In this document: one piece after another, positions 1-6,292 of the stretch
Layout: each line of letters starts with the position of its first letter
How positions within the stretch are numbered: position 1 is the first letter of the stretch
Source: Nitriliruptorales bacterium
GTDB lineage: Bacteria; Actinomycetota; Nitriliruptoria; Nitriliruptorales; Nitriliruptoraceae
Length of the DNA: 11,339 bases
Direction: 5' to 3'
NCBI GenBank assembly: GCA_030835875.1
Contig: JAURQY010000091.1
Coordinates: 1-11,339 of the forward strand
Notes under the pieces: model-generated
What the model saw: only the letters and a program-made list of their open reading frames with translations
What the model was told of the DNA's origin: nothing
Database searches by the model: none
Position numbers and translations under genes: made by a program

Positions 1-182
1 CCGACCGCACCGCCGCGTGGGAAGTCGACGCCGATGACACCGGGGAGGGGCCGGAGACCGGCCGTCCGGAGCGCATCGCGCACCATGGCCCCGGCGTGGT
101 CCTCGGGAAGGTCGACGACGAGCAGCGGCATGCCGGCGATCGTGAGGCTACGGACCCCCGCCATGGTGCGCGCCCCCGCCAT
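1..182 (-). CDS. N-terminal part of an unrecognised protein, cut by the left window edge
   Basis: An open minus-strand frame begins with ATG at 182 and runs off the left edge, giving about 60 residues that start MAGARTMAGVRSL. The start is supported by GAGG placed 5 bases upstream (GAGGTCACG before ATG); a second in-frame ATG lies at 164. The visible protein has a beta-strand-like stretch (LTIAGMPLLVVDLPED), then an alpha-helix-like segment (AGAMVRDALRTAGL), then a hydrophobic strand ending in VIGVDFPRGGAVG. This alternation suggests a small alpha/beta fold. No signal peptide or membrane segment is evident. I do not recognise the family, and too little is visible to assign a function. It is transcribed divergently from the exonuclease gene, so a short shared promoter region lies between the two. 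The frame is probably real because of its RBS, its codon use and its uninterrupted reading to the edge. Confidence 0.5.
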   Translation of the reverse strand, partial: MAGARTMAGVRSLTIAGMPLLVVDLPEDHAGAMVRDALRTAGLRPLPGVIGVDFPRGGAV

Positions 183-269
183 CGTGACCTCGCCGTCGCC
201 CTGACCTCCCGGGGAGGGTAGGACGCGGACATGGTCGTAGGCTGCGTGATCGGGACCGTCATCGCGAGC

Positions 270-275
270 GGGAGG
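270..275 (+). promoter_or_regulatory. Ribosome binding site that decides the exonuclease start
   Basis: GGGAGG lies 6 bases before GTG at 282, which is ideal Shine-Dalgarno spacing. It directly abuts the ATG at 276, which is therefore unlikely to be the start. The more upstream ATG at 231 has only a G-rich run about 12 bases away and would add 17 residues not expected in this family. Confidence 0.5.
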
Positions 276-281
276 ATGCCG

Positions 282-1202
282 GTGCGGGAGCTGCTCGCGG
301 TCGACGGATCGTCGCTCGCGCACCGCGCCTGGCACTCGACCCGTCAGGATCCTGAGGCGGACCGTGACGGTGCCGTGACCGCAGCGTTCGTGTCCATGCT
401 GGCGTCCACGTGGGCGCTCGGGCCCTACAGCGCACTGCTCGTCGCCTTCGACCACCCCGTCAACCACCGCCGGCGTGACTTCCCCGAGTACAAGGCACAG
501 CGGAGCGCGACACCGGAAGGCCTCCGGCACGCTCTCGAGCGGACGCTCACGCACCTCGTCGAAGCGGGCGTGGCCGTGCGCCGCGAGGAGGGCGTGGAAG
601 CCGACGACCTGCTCGCGGCCGTGGCCGACGAAGCACGCCGTCGGCGACTGACCTGCGACCTGCTCTCCTCCGACCGCGACCTCATCGCCCTCGTCGGCGG
701 ACCCGTGCGGCTGCTGCGCCCCCGTCAGCGCTTCAACGACCTCGCGATCGAGGACGAGGCGCAGGTGCGGGCGACCTACGGTGTCGAGCCGGCCCAGTAC
801 GTCGACCTCGCCGCACTCCGTGGCGATCCGTCCGACGGCCTCGCCGGCGCGCCCGGCATCGGTCCTGCCCGCGCGGCACGGCTCGTCAGCGACCACGGGA
901 GCGTCACCGCCATCTACCGCGCGCTCCCCGACCTCCCCCCGGCCATTGCACGCGGCCTGCGTGACGGGCGCGACGACGTCGAGCGCAACCTCCTGCTGAT
1001 GAGCCCACTCCCCCACCTCGACGTCGCACTCGCCGAGGTGGTCGGAAGGCCGGCGCCGCTCGACGCCCTCGCCGACCTCGTCGACGACCTCGGGTTCCCG
1101 GGTGCGGCACGGAGGCTGCGACGCGTGGCCGATGCACCACCAGCGAGCGTGACGATGCCGCCGGTGCCCCCGCCCCCGTCCGACCGGGATGCGCCTGACT
1201 GA
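282..1202 (+). CDS. Stand-alone 5'-3' exonuclease (FEN1-like, DNA polymerase I N-terminal type)
   Basis: This is a metal-dependent 5' nuclease of about 306 residues, homologous to the N-terminal domain of DNA polymerase I. The family removes RNA primers and 5' flaps during replication and repair. The PIN-like core carries the acidic metal ligands in order: D8 (LAVDG), D57 (VAFD) followed by PEYKAQR at 68-74, E106/D108/D109 (EADD), D131/D133 (SSDRD), and D182/D185 (GDPSD). The helix-3-turn-helix DNA-binding loop follows (GAPGIG, 189-194). The C-terminus is a proline-rich tail without polymerase motifs. The length matches free-standing actinobacterial homologues rather than a truncated PolA. 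I chose GTG 282 because the family normally begins a few residues before the first Asp and GGGAGG is well placed; ATG 231 and ATG 276 are alternatives. TAGGCT at 238-243 is a weak -10-like match that would also favour the shorter form. The gene converges on the FNR gene with 60 bases between them. All key residues are present, so it is probably active. Confidence 0.9.
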   Translation: MRELLAVDGSSLAHRAWHSTRQDPEADRDGAVTAAFVSMLASTWALGPYSALLVAFDHPVNHRRRDFPEYKAQRSATPEGLRHALERTLTHLVEAGVAVRREEGVEADDLLAAVADEARRRRLTCDLLSSDRDLIALVGGPVRLLRPRQRFNDLAIEDEAQVRATYGVEPAQYVDLAALRGDPSDGLAGAPGIGPARAARLVSDHGSVTAIYRALPDLPPAIARGLRDGRDDVERNLLLMSPLPHLDVALAEVVGRPAPLDALADLVDDLGFPGAARRLRRVADAPPASVTMPPVPPPPSDRDAPD

Positions 1203-1262
1203 GCTCGACCCCTGCAGAAGACCATCGACTAGTGATGCCTGGGCCGGCGTCGATCGCGGCGA

Positions 1263-2279
1263 TCAGGCGTCGGAGGAATGTCCTGACATGAGGCGCGCAT
1301 CCGGGTCGATCCAGATGGCGGCGTTGTTCACCGCGGTCGCGGCCTCGCCGAAGCCCGTGGAGATGAGCGGGACCTTGCCTGGATAGTCGACGACGTCCCC
1401 CGCGGCGAAGACGCCGGGAATCGAGGTCGCGCCGCAGCTGTCGGTGTTTATCCGACGACCGTCATGCTCGATGTCCCAGCTGCGCAGCGGCCCCAGGTCT
1501 GTGGTGAACCCGAGCGCTGCGATGACGGTGTCGACATCCAGGACCGTCTCCTCGTCGGTCCGGTTGTCGAACACGACGACACGCTGGACACACTCACCGC
1601 CCTCGATACGCCGGACCTCGTGATGGACGCGGATGTCGACGGTTGATGCGAGGAGCCGGTCGACGGACCCGGCGTGCGCACGGAAGGCGTCACGACGGTG
1701 CACGAGGGTCACGGACGCGGCGATGTCCTCGAGCGCGAGCGCCCAGTCGACCGCGCTGTCCCCTCCACCGACGATGAGGATCCGCTGCCCCCGGAGCGCG
1801 TCGAGCTCGCGGACGAAGAACAGGAGCCCGCGCCCCTCCCACTCGGACGAACCCGGCAGCGGCCGCGGCGCGAACGTCCCGATGCCGCCCGCGATGAGGA
1901 CAGCGGACGACTCGACGACGGTCCCACGATGCGTCGTCACCCGCAGCGCGGACCGCTCGTCGGCGGCGTCGACACGCGCGAGCTGCTCCGCTCGGTGACC
2001 CAGCAGGAACGTCGGCTTCGCCGACTCAGCCTGTTCGAGGCATCCGGCGACGAGATCCTTGCCGAGCACGGCGGGGAAACCGGCGACGTCGTAGATCGGC
2101 TTCTCCGGGTAGAGCGCCATGACCTGGCCGCCGGGCTCCTCCAGCGAGTCGACGATCGCCGCCGTGAGGCCCCGGAACCCGGCGTAGTAGGCCGCATAGA
2201 GGCCGGTCGGGCCCGCGCCGATGATCGTCAGATCCGCTCGCACGACTGCGTCATCGACCGGGGTGCGGTCAAGCGCCAC
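1263..2279 (-). CDS. Type-2 ferredoxin-NADP+ reductase (thioredoxin reductase-like, YumC family)
   Basis: This is a cytoplasmic FAD enzyme of about 338 residues that exchanges electrons between NADPH and ferredoxin (or flavodoxin). The FAD site is IIGAGPTG (21-26), followed by family-typical GGQVMALYPEKPIYDVAGFP (50-69). The NADPH domain has VGGGDSAVDWAL from 170 and HRRDAFRAH. The C-terminal FAD motif reads GVFAAGDVVDYPGK and ends ISTGFGEAATAVNNA. The CxxC disulfide of thioredoxin reductase is missing, which places it with the Bacillus YumC-type FNRs (about 330 residues) rather than TrxB. GTG 2279 lies 4 bases after the sigma factor stop codon and has no clear Shine-Dalgarno of its own, so it is probably translated by coupling to the sigma gene. 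GTG 2243 is an alternative, and the open frame extends further upstream inside the sigma gene without family similarity. The physiological partner cannot be read from the sequence. No terminator with a U-run follows in the 60 bases before the convergent exonuclease gene. Confidence 0.9.
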   Translation of the reverse strand: MALDRTPVDDAVVRADLTIIGAGPTGLYAAYYAGFRGLTAAIVDSLEEPGGQVMALYPEKPIYDVAGFPAVLGKDLVAGCLEQAESAKPTFLLGHRAEQLARVDAADERSALRVTTHRGTVVESSAVLIAGGIGTFAPRPLPGSSEWEGRGLLFFVRELDALRGQRILIVGGGDSAVDWALALEDIAASVTLVHRRDAFRAHAGSVDRLLASTVDIRVHHEVRRIEGGECVQRVVVFDNRTDEETVLDVDTVIAALGFTTDLGPLRSWDIEHDGRRINTDSCGATSIPGVFAAGDVVDYPGKVPLISTGFGEAATAVNNAAIWIDPDARLMSGHSSDA

Positions 2280-2283
2280 CCGG

Positions 2284-3429
2284 TCAGCCCGCCGCGTCGA
2301 CGGAGTCGAGCAGCCCGTGGAGCTGGAACCCACGCGAGGGGTGACGGAGCTTGGTGAGCGTCTTCTTCTCGATCTGGCGGATGCGCTCACGCGTCAAGCC
2401 GAACTGCTCGCCGATGTCCTCAAGCGTGTGCTCCTCACCGTCGACGAGCCCGTACCGGAGCATCAGGACCTCGCGCTCGCGCACGCTCAGCGCTCCGAGC
2501 GCGCGCTCGACCTCGAAGCGCGACAGGACAGCGGTCGCCGAGTCCTCCGGACTGATGGCCGACTCGTCCGCGACGAGCTCGCCCATCGTGGCATCGCCGT
2601 CCTCGCCGATCGGCTTGTCGAGGCTCGCGACGTCCTGCGCGGCGACCTTGACCTCGCGCAGGCGCTCGATGGGGAGCTCGAGCTCCGCAGCGACCTCGTG
2701 CTCGGTGGGCTCGCGGCCGAGCTGCTGCAGGAGCGCGAACTCCGCGTACCGGACCTTGCCCATCAGCTCATGGACGTGCACCGGGAGGCGGACGGTGCGG
2801 CCGGTGTTCGCGAGGCCGCGCTGCAGCGCCTGACGGATCCACCACGTCGCGTACGTGGAGAACTTGTAGCCCTTCGTGTGGTCGAACTTCTCGACCCCGC
2901 GGATGAGCCCGAGGTTTCCCTCCTGGATGAGCGAGAGCAGGTCCACGCCGCGACCGCGGAACTTGCGCGCGACGGAGACGACGAGTCGCAGGTTCGCTCG
3001 GACCATGTGATCCTTCGCCGCCTCCCCCTGTCGGCAGATGCGCTGCAGGAGGACGCGCTGTGTGCGGGGCATCTCTGGTCGCTGCAGGAGGAGCAGCGCC
3101 GCCTCGAGGCCGGCCTGGTAGCGCTTGGCGAGGTCGACCTCCTGCTCGGCGGTCAACAGCTCGGTCCGGCCGATCTCGTTCAGGTACTGGCGGACGGAGT
3201 CGGAGCTCGCGGAGAGCGGCGCGGCCTCAGGACGCTCGACGTCCTCGACGAGATCGTCGATGACCTCGATGCCCTGGTCGCGCGCGAGCTGCGCCCCATC
3301 CTCGACCCACTGCTCAGGATGGACGAGCGGGTCGTGCAGCTCGTTGAGCTCGGAGAGGAGGATGTAGCCACGTGCAGCGGCTCGCTCGAAGAGCTCGGTG
3401 AGGTCCGTGGTCGGGATGACGTCGCTCAC
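2284..3429 (-). CDS. Sigma-70 family RNA polymerase sigma factor (copy nearer the FNR gene)
   Basis: This 381-residue sigma factor directs RNA polymerase to -10/-35 promoters. Residues about 10-65 (ERAAARGYILLSELNEL, then GIEVIDD) resemble region 1.1 of primary sigmas. Region 1.2 covers 78-110 (DSVRQYLNEIGRTELLT). Region 2 covers about 138-215 and includes the core-binding stretch LIQEGNLGLIRGVEKFD and the melting/-10 stretch KFSTYATWWIRQALQRG. Region 3 covers about 219-295 (SLDKPIGEDGDATMGELV) and region 4 about 305-370, with the -35 helix LTRERIRQIEKKTLTKLRHPSR. Gln200 is conserved, but residue 203 is Gln where E. coli RpoD has Thr440, so it is probably group 2-like rather than the housekeeping sigma. 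It is only about half the size of large RpoD proteins because the long acidic N-terminal extension is missing. The start is GTG 3429, with a G-rich GGAGAGGG/GGTGGG leader at loose spacing. It is paralogous to the sigma factor at 4730-5890. The FNR gene follows after 4 bases and YibE/F lies 96 bases upstream. Confidence 0.93.
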   Translation of the reverse strand: MSDVIPTTDLTELFERAAARGYILLSELNELHDPLVHPEQWVEDGAQLARDQGIEVIDDLVEDVERPEAAPLSASSDSVRQYLNEIGRTELLTAEQEVDLAKRYQAGLEAALLLLQRPEMPRTQRVLLQRICRQGEAAKDHMVRANLRLVVSVARKFRGRGVDLLSLIQEGNLGLIRGVEKFDHTKGYKFSTYATWWIRQALQRGLANTGRTVRLPVHVHELMGKVRYAEFALLQQLGREPTEHEVAAELELPIERLREVKVAAQDVASLDKPIGEDGDATMGELVADESAISPEDSATAVLSRFEVERALGALSVREREVLMLRYGLVDGEEHTLEDIGEQFGLTRERIRQIEKKTLTKLRHPSRGFQLHGLLDSVDAAG

Positions 3430-3491
3430 GCCGGTGGTCCCACCCTCTCCGAAGACGGCCGGCGCCCGACGCGCGGCCTCGCAGGGCGCGC

Positions 3492-3497
3492 AGCATA
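3492..3497 (-). promoter_or_regulatory. Possible -10 element for the downstream sigma gene
   Basis: In the 96-base gap between YibE/F and the sigma gene, the minus strand reads TATGCT, matching the actinobacterial TANNNT -10 pattern in otherwise G/C-dominated sequence. Transcription would start near 3485, leaving a leader of about 55 bases before GTG 3429. No convincing -35 hexamer is seen 16-18 bases upstream. A chance match is possible, so this only hints that the sigma-FNR pair could be expressed separately from the upstream genes. Confidence 0.22.
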
Positions 3498-3525
3498 CGG
3501 CGGCCCCGGATGGGTCGCTCCCGCG

Positions 3526-4740
3526 TCAGTGGCGGTGCTGACCCGGGCGCGATGATGCGGCGGGATCCGTGCCGACGACGGAGGCGGCCGCGATGACCGT
3601 CGTGAGCGGCACGGCCGAGAGCAGCCCGAGCGAGCCGACGATCGTCTTCACGAGCTCGGTCGCGACGAGCTCGGAGTTCACGAGCTCGCTCGCCGGCAGT
3701 CCGCTCGTCGAGAACAGCACGAGCAGTCCGAGCGATGCCCCGGCGTAGGCGAGGAAGAGCGTGTTGATGACCGACGCGATGTGGTTGCGCCCGACGCGCA
3801 TCCCCCGCGCGACCAGCTGACCGAACGTCTGCTGCGGGTCCGCCTCGTACAGGGTGAACACGGTGGACGCCTGGGCGACGGTGACGTCGTCGAGCACACC
3901 GAGCGCCGCGACGATGAGCCCGGCCAGCACGAGGCCCCGCAGGTCCAGCTCGCCGAGCGCGAAGCGGGCGAGGACCGCGTCCTCGTCGGGCAGCCCGGTG
4001 AGGCGAGCACCATCGATCGCGACGAGCGCGATCACCACGGTGAGGATGAGCGCGCCGAGCGTCCCGACCGCCGCTGCGGTCGACATCGGACCGAGGCCGT
4101 GGCTGAGCGACAGGGTGACGAGCAGGATGCTCGTGCCCCCGACGAGCGCGACGAGCGGCGGAGCGGAGCCGGCGAGGATCGCCGGGAGCATGAAGCCGAC
4201 GACCACGGCGAGCGACAGGCCGAGCCCGACGAGCGCTCGGAGGCCCCGCCAGCGACCGACGAGGAGCACCCCACCGACCAGCGCGGCAGCGAGCCAGCCG
4301 AGCGCACCGAGCCGGCGCAGGTCGGTCACGAACCAGGTCGTCCCCTGCCCCGGCACCTCCGCCGGCAGGAGCTCGACGACATCACCGACACGGAACTCGG
4401 GGTATCCCTCGGCCGGGAGGTCGAGCGCGAGCACAGCACCCTCCTGCTCCCCCTCGAGGACGACGACGTCGAGGAGGATGAGCCCGGAGGCATCGAGGGG
4501 TGAGAGGTCGTCACGCGGTCCGGCCGGCTCGACGATCTCGACCGCGAGGACCCGCGCGCTGACGAGCTCAGGCTGATCCTCGGCCACAGCCGTACCGAGA
4601 TCACCCGGCCACAGCCACCACAGTCCGAGGAGCGAGAGGACCGCTGCGGCGACGACGATCCCGCGCAGCGCGAGCTGGAGGCCCGACGTCCCCGCAGGCC
4701 GCGGCCCCGACGTGTCGGGGCCCGACGTGTCAGGCGGCAC
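3526..4740 (-). CDS. YibE/F-like integral membrane protein
   Basis: This predicted polytopic membrane protein of about 404 residues belongs to the YibE/F family, whose molecular function is not established. A short Pro/Thr/Ser/Gly-rich tail containing two DTSGP units precedes the first membrane helix (about 26-44, GIVVAAAVLSLLGLWWLW). A largely extracytoplasmic domain of about 100 residues follows (50-145) and is rich in beta-type and acidic stretches. About seven more hydrophobic segments run from 146 to 390. Family signatures are GVLDDVTVAQAS (281-292) and GRNHIASVINTLFLAYAGAS (317-336). The C-terminus is short and ends in RPGQHRH. I chose GTG 4740 because the hydrophobic N-terminus begins soon after it. 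It overlaps the upstream sigma stop by 11 bases in another frame and lacks its own Shine-Dalgarno, so translational coupling is likely. The longer open frame upstream lies wholly inside the sigma gene. Its place between two sigma factors suggests co-regulation, but no direct signalling role can be read from the protein. Confidence 0.85.
   Translation of the reverse strand: MPPDTSGPDTSGPRPAGTSGLQLALRGIVVAAAVLSLLGLWWLWPGDLGTAVAEDQPELVSARVLAVEIVEPAGPRDDLSPLDASGLILLDVVVLEGEQEGAVLALDLPAEGYPEFRVGDVVELLPAEVPGQGTTWFVTDLRRLGALGWLAAALVGGVLLVGRWRGLRALVGLGLSLAVVVGFMLPAILAGSAPPLVALVGGTSILLVTLSLSHGLGPMSTAAAVGTLGALILTVVIALVAIDGARLTGLPDEDAVLARFALGELDLRGLVLAGLIVAALGVLDDVTVAQASTVFTLYEADPQQTFGQLVARGMRVGRNHIASVINTLFLAYAGASLGLLVLFSTSGLPASELVNSELVATELVKTIVGSLGLLSAVPLTTVIAAASVVGTDPAASSRPGQHRH
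4703..4731 (-). repeat. Inverted and direct repeat at the sigma / YibE-F junction
   Basis: On the plus strand, 4703-4722 reads GGCCCCGAC-GT-GTCGGGGCC, a perfect 9-bp inverted repeat with a 2-base centre. The 11-mer CCCGACGTGTC occurs at 4706-4716 and again at 4721-4731, with a shorter CCCGACGT copy at 4682. The repeat encodes the DTSGP DTSGP tail of YibE/F. On the minus-strand transcript the hairpin begins 7 bases after the sigma stop codon, inside the first codons of YibE/F. There is no U-run. It could stabilise the sigma mRNA 3' end, attenuate downstream expression, or be only a product of a short coding duplication. Confidence 0.6.
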
Positions 4741-5890
4741 GTTCGAGGACGTCGAGCAGGCCGGCGAGGCTGTGCGCGCGCGACGGGTGGCGCAGCTTCG
4801 CGAGCGCACGGTTCTGCATCTGGCGGATCCGCTCGCGCGTGAGGTCGAAGTACTCGCCGATCTCCTCAAGCGTCATCGGCTCCTCGCCGCGCAGCCCGAA
4901 CCGGAGCTGAAGGATCATGCGCTCGCGCTCCTCGAGGGCGTCGAGCGCCGCGTCGATCTGCGCGAGCGCGTCGCCCTCGAGCGCCGTCGAGACGGGGTCG
5001 ACCGACGACCGGTCGGCGATCATGTCTCCCATCGTCGCGTCGCCGTCCTCACCGATCGGACGGTCGAGGCTGACCAGCTCCTGCATCGCCTCACGGACCT
5101 CGCGCACGCGCGCCGCGGTCAGCCCGACCTCCTCGGCGAGCTCGTCCTCGGTCGGGTCGCCACCCTTCTGCTGACGGAGGCGCAGCTCAGCCGCGCGGAC
5201 CTTGCCGTAGAGCTCCCACACGTGGGCCGGGACGCGGATCGTGCGGCCCTTGGAGGCGACGCCGCGCTGCAGCGCCTGACGGATCCACCACACCGCGTAG
5301 GTCGAGAACTTGTACCCCTTCGTGTGGTCGAACTTCTCGACCGCACGCAGGAGGCCGAGGTTCCCCTCCTGGATGAGCTCGATGAAGTCGAGGTCCCGTC
5401 CCGAGAACTTCCGCGCCTGCGGGACGACGAGCCGCAGGTTCGCCTGGACCATGCGCTCCTTGGAGCGCTCCCCGTCGATGCTGATCCGGCGCAGCCGCAC
5501 CTTCTCCGCGCGCGTGAGCTGCTGTTCACGCTCCTTGAGCAGCTCGTCGGCCGCGAGACCCGCCTGGTACCGCTTCGCGAGGTCCGCCTCGTCCTCCTTC
5601 GTGAGGAGCTGGTGGCGGCCGGCGTCGTTGAGGTACTGGCGGACCAGGTCGGTCGTGAGCGCGCCCGTGTACTCGGCGACGTGCTCGGGAGCGTCGTCCG
5701 CGACGTCATCGATGACCTCGAGCCCCGCGCGGCGCGCCTCCCCGATGGCGTCGTCGATCCAGGTGTCGCCGTGGAGCTCCGGGACGTGCAGCTCGCTGAG
5801 CTCGCTGAGCAGCACGAAGCCGCGCTCGGCGGAGCGCTCGAGGATCTCGACGACGGCGACGTCAGCGCTTGGTAGCTCGGTGGCGGACAC
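4730..5890 (-). CDS. Sigma-70 family RNA polymerase sigma factor (promoter-proximal copy)
   Basis: This 386-residue sigma factor is clearly paralogous to the one at 2284-3429 and has the same layout. A region 1.1-like N-terminus spans about 12-65 (ERSAERGFVLLSELSEL, then GLEVIDD) and region 1.2 spans 82-115. Region 2 runs from about 145 to 220 (LIQEGNLGLLRAVEKFD; KFSTYAVWWIRQALQRG). Region 3 follows (SLDRPIGEDGDATMGDM), and region 4 has the helix LTRERIRQMQNRALAKLRHPSR. Gln205 is conserved; Gln208 replaces the Thr equivalent to E. coli Thr440, as in the paralogue. Two further departures are Pro157 in the usually helical LVVPQARKF, and MQ instead of the usual IE after RERIRQ. I chose GTG 5890 because AGGAGG lies 4 bases upstream and the paralogue begins at the same point; the longer open frame upstream to 6181 is low-complexity Arg/Pro/Gly. 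Its stop overlaps the YibE/F start. It appears to be the first gene of the block, after 402 non-coding bases. Confidence 0.93.
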   Translation of the reverse strand: MSATELPSADVAVVEILERSAERGFVLLSELSELHVPELHGDTWIDDAIGEARRAGLEVIDDVADDAPEHVAEYTGALTTDLVRQYLNDAGRHQLLTKEDEADLAKRYQAGLAADELLKEREQQLTRAEKVRLRRISIDGERSKERMVQANLRLVVPQARKFSGRDLDFIELIQEGNLGLLRAVEKFDHTKGYKFSTYAVWWIRQALQRGVASKGRTIRVPAHVWELYGKVRAAELRLRQQKGGDPTEDELAEEVGLTAARVREVREAMQELVSLDRPIGEDGDATMGDMIADRSSVDPVSTALEGDALAQIDAALDALEERERMILQLRFGLRGEEPMTLEEIGEYFDLTRERIRQMQNRALAKLRHPSRAHSLAGLLDVLERAA

Positions 5891-5894
5891 CTGT

Positions 5895-5900
5895 CCTCCT
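5895..5900 (-). promoter_or_regulatory. Strong ribosome binding site that decides the sigma start
   Basis: The minus strand reads AGGAGG, then ACAG, then GTG at 5890. This is the clearest Shine-Dalgarno in the block. It rules against the 97-residue N-terminal extension that the open frame would otherwise allow. Confidence 0.7.
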
Positions 5901-6232
5901 CGTTCGATGATCGTGCCGGGGCCGCGGGGTCGACGAGCCCGGGCGTCAGGATCGTTGCGGGCCCTCGTCCTGGTTCGGGGCCGTGCGGCCGTTGGAGCGG
6001 TCCGACCCCGGGAACCGGGGCCCCGCAGGGGCGGATCGGTCCCCACCGCGGCGGCACGCACGTCCGGGCGGCGGCGTCCACGTCGGAGGACTGTCGCAGA
6101 TGGACCGCGATGGCCGCACCTGACCGGACCGGCCGCTCGCGGCGCACTGCAGCCCCTGACGGGCCGGATGGGGTCCTGCACCCCCCAGGAGGACGCCGAG
6201 GACCATGGCGTTCCTGCCGCGCCAGACTCGAA

Positions 6233-6249
6233 TGTGCGTCAGATGCACA
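6233..6249. promoter_or_regulatory. Candidate operator: 17-bp imperfect palindrome
   Basis: TGTGCGTC-A-GATGCACA pairs at 7 of 8 arm positions around A6241 (the exception is G6238 with T6244). It lies in the AT-richer patch of the non-coding region. An 8-1-8 dyad of this size is typical of homodimeric transcription factor sites. On the minus strand CATAAGT lies just upstream and could be part of a -10 element, but no full promoter is convincing. The regulator is unknown. Confidence 0.35.
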
Positions 6250-6270
6250 CTTATGCGCGGTGGACGCTCG

Positions 6271-6287
6271 ATCAGGGGTCACCTGAT
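6271..6287 (-). terminator. Possible hairpin terminator after the 7TM-HD gene
   Basis: ATCAGG-GGTCA-CCTGAT forms a perfect 6-bp stem with a 5-base loop, starting 5 bases beyond the stop codon of the 7TM-HD gene. There is no U-tract, which is usual for many high-GC actinobacterial 3' ends but leaves terminator function unproven. It would insulate the sigma block from read-through. Confidence 0.35.
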
Positions 6288-6292
6288 GGGGT

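Larger units (their letters stand above)
5891..6292. other. 402-base non-coding region upstream of the sigma block
   Basis: No convincing gene lies here. Open frames crossing it encode only Arg/Pro/Gly-rich low-complexity sequence and lack family similarity. I see no tRNA-like cloverleaf. Most of it is extremely GC-rich and structured. CCCCGG-GAA-CCGGGG at 6006-6020 is followed at once by CCCC-GCA-GGGG at 6021-6031, which could give alternative hairpins in a minus-strand leader. The only locally AT-richer patch is about 6228-6256, which holds a dyad described separately and is the most likely place for promoter elements. If transcription starts there, the sigma leader would be more than 300 bases long. 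That leaves room for leader-based control, but no known riboswitch class is recognised. Confidence 0.6.

Noticed and set aside
1203..1262. Possible bidirectional terminator between the convergent exonuclease and FNR genes (GATCG-CGG-CGATC near 1250-1262)
   Set aside because: The stem is only 5 bp with a 3-base loop and no U-run on either strand; too weak to call.
2221..3555. Long plus-strand open frame of 444 codons over the FNR/sigma region, and a similar one at 4712-5875
   Set aside because: Both are antisense to strongly recognisable sigma genes and arise from high GC third-position bias. They resemble each other only because the sigma genes they mirror are homologous.
3640..3700. Clustered GAGCTC/CACGAGCTCG repeats
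   Set aside because: They encode the SELV/NSELV/TELV stretch of YibE/F and reflect local codon repetition. No spacing or symmetry suggests a separate element.
5891..6181. N-terminal extension of the upstream sigma factor to 6181
   Set aside because: AGGAGG sits 4 bases before GTG 5890, the paralogue begins at the same point, and the extension is low complexity.
5946..6248. 100-codon minus-strand open frame in the non-coding region upstream of the sigma gene
   Set aside because: Arg/Pro/Gly-rich composition, no family similarity, and no clear coding bias. An internal ATG (MVLGVLLGG) with a weak AGGA upstream could be a leader peptide, but nothing else supports it.
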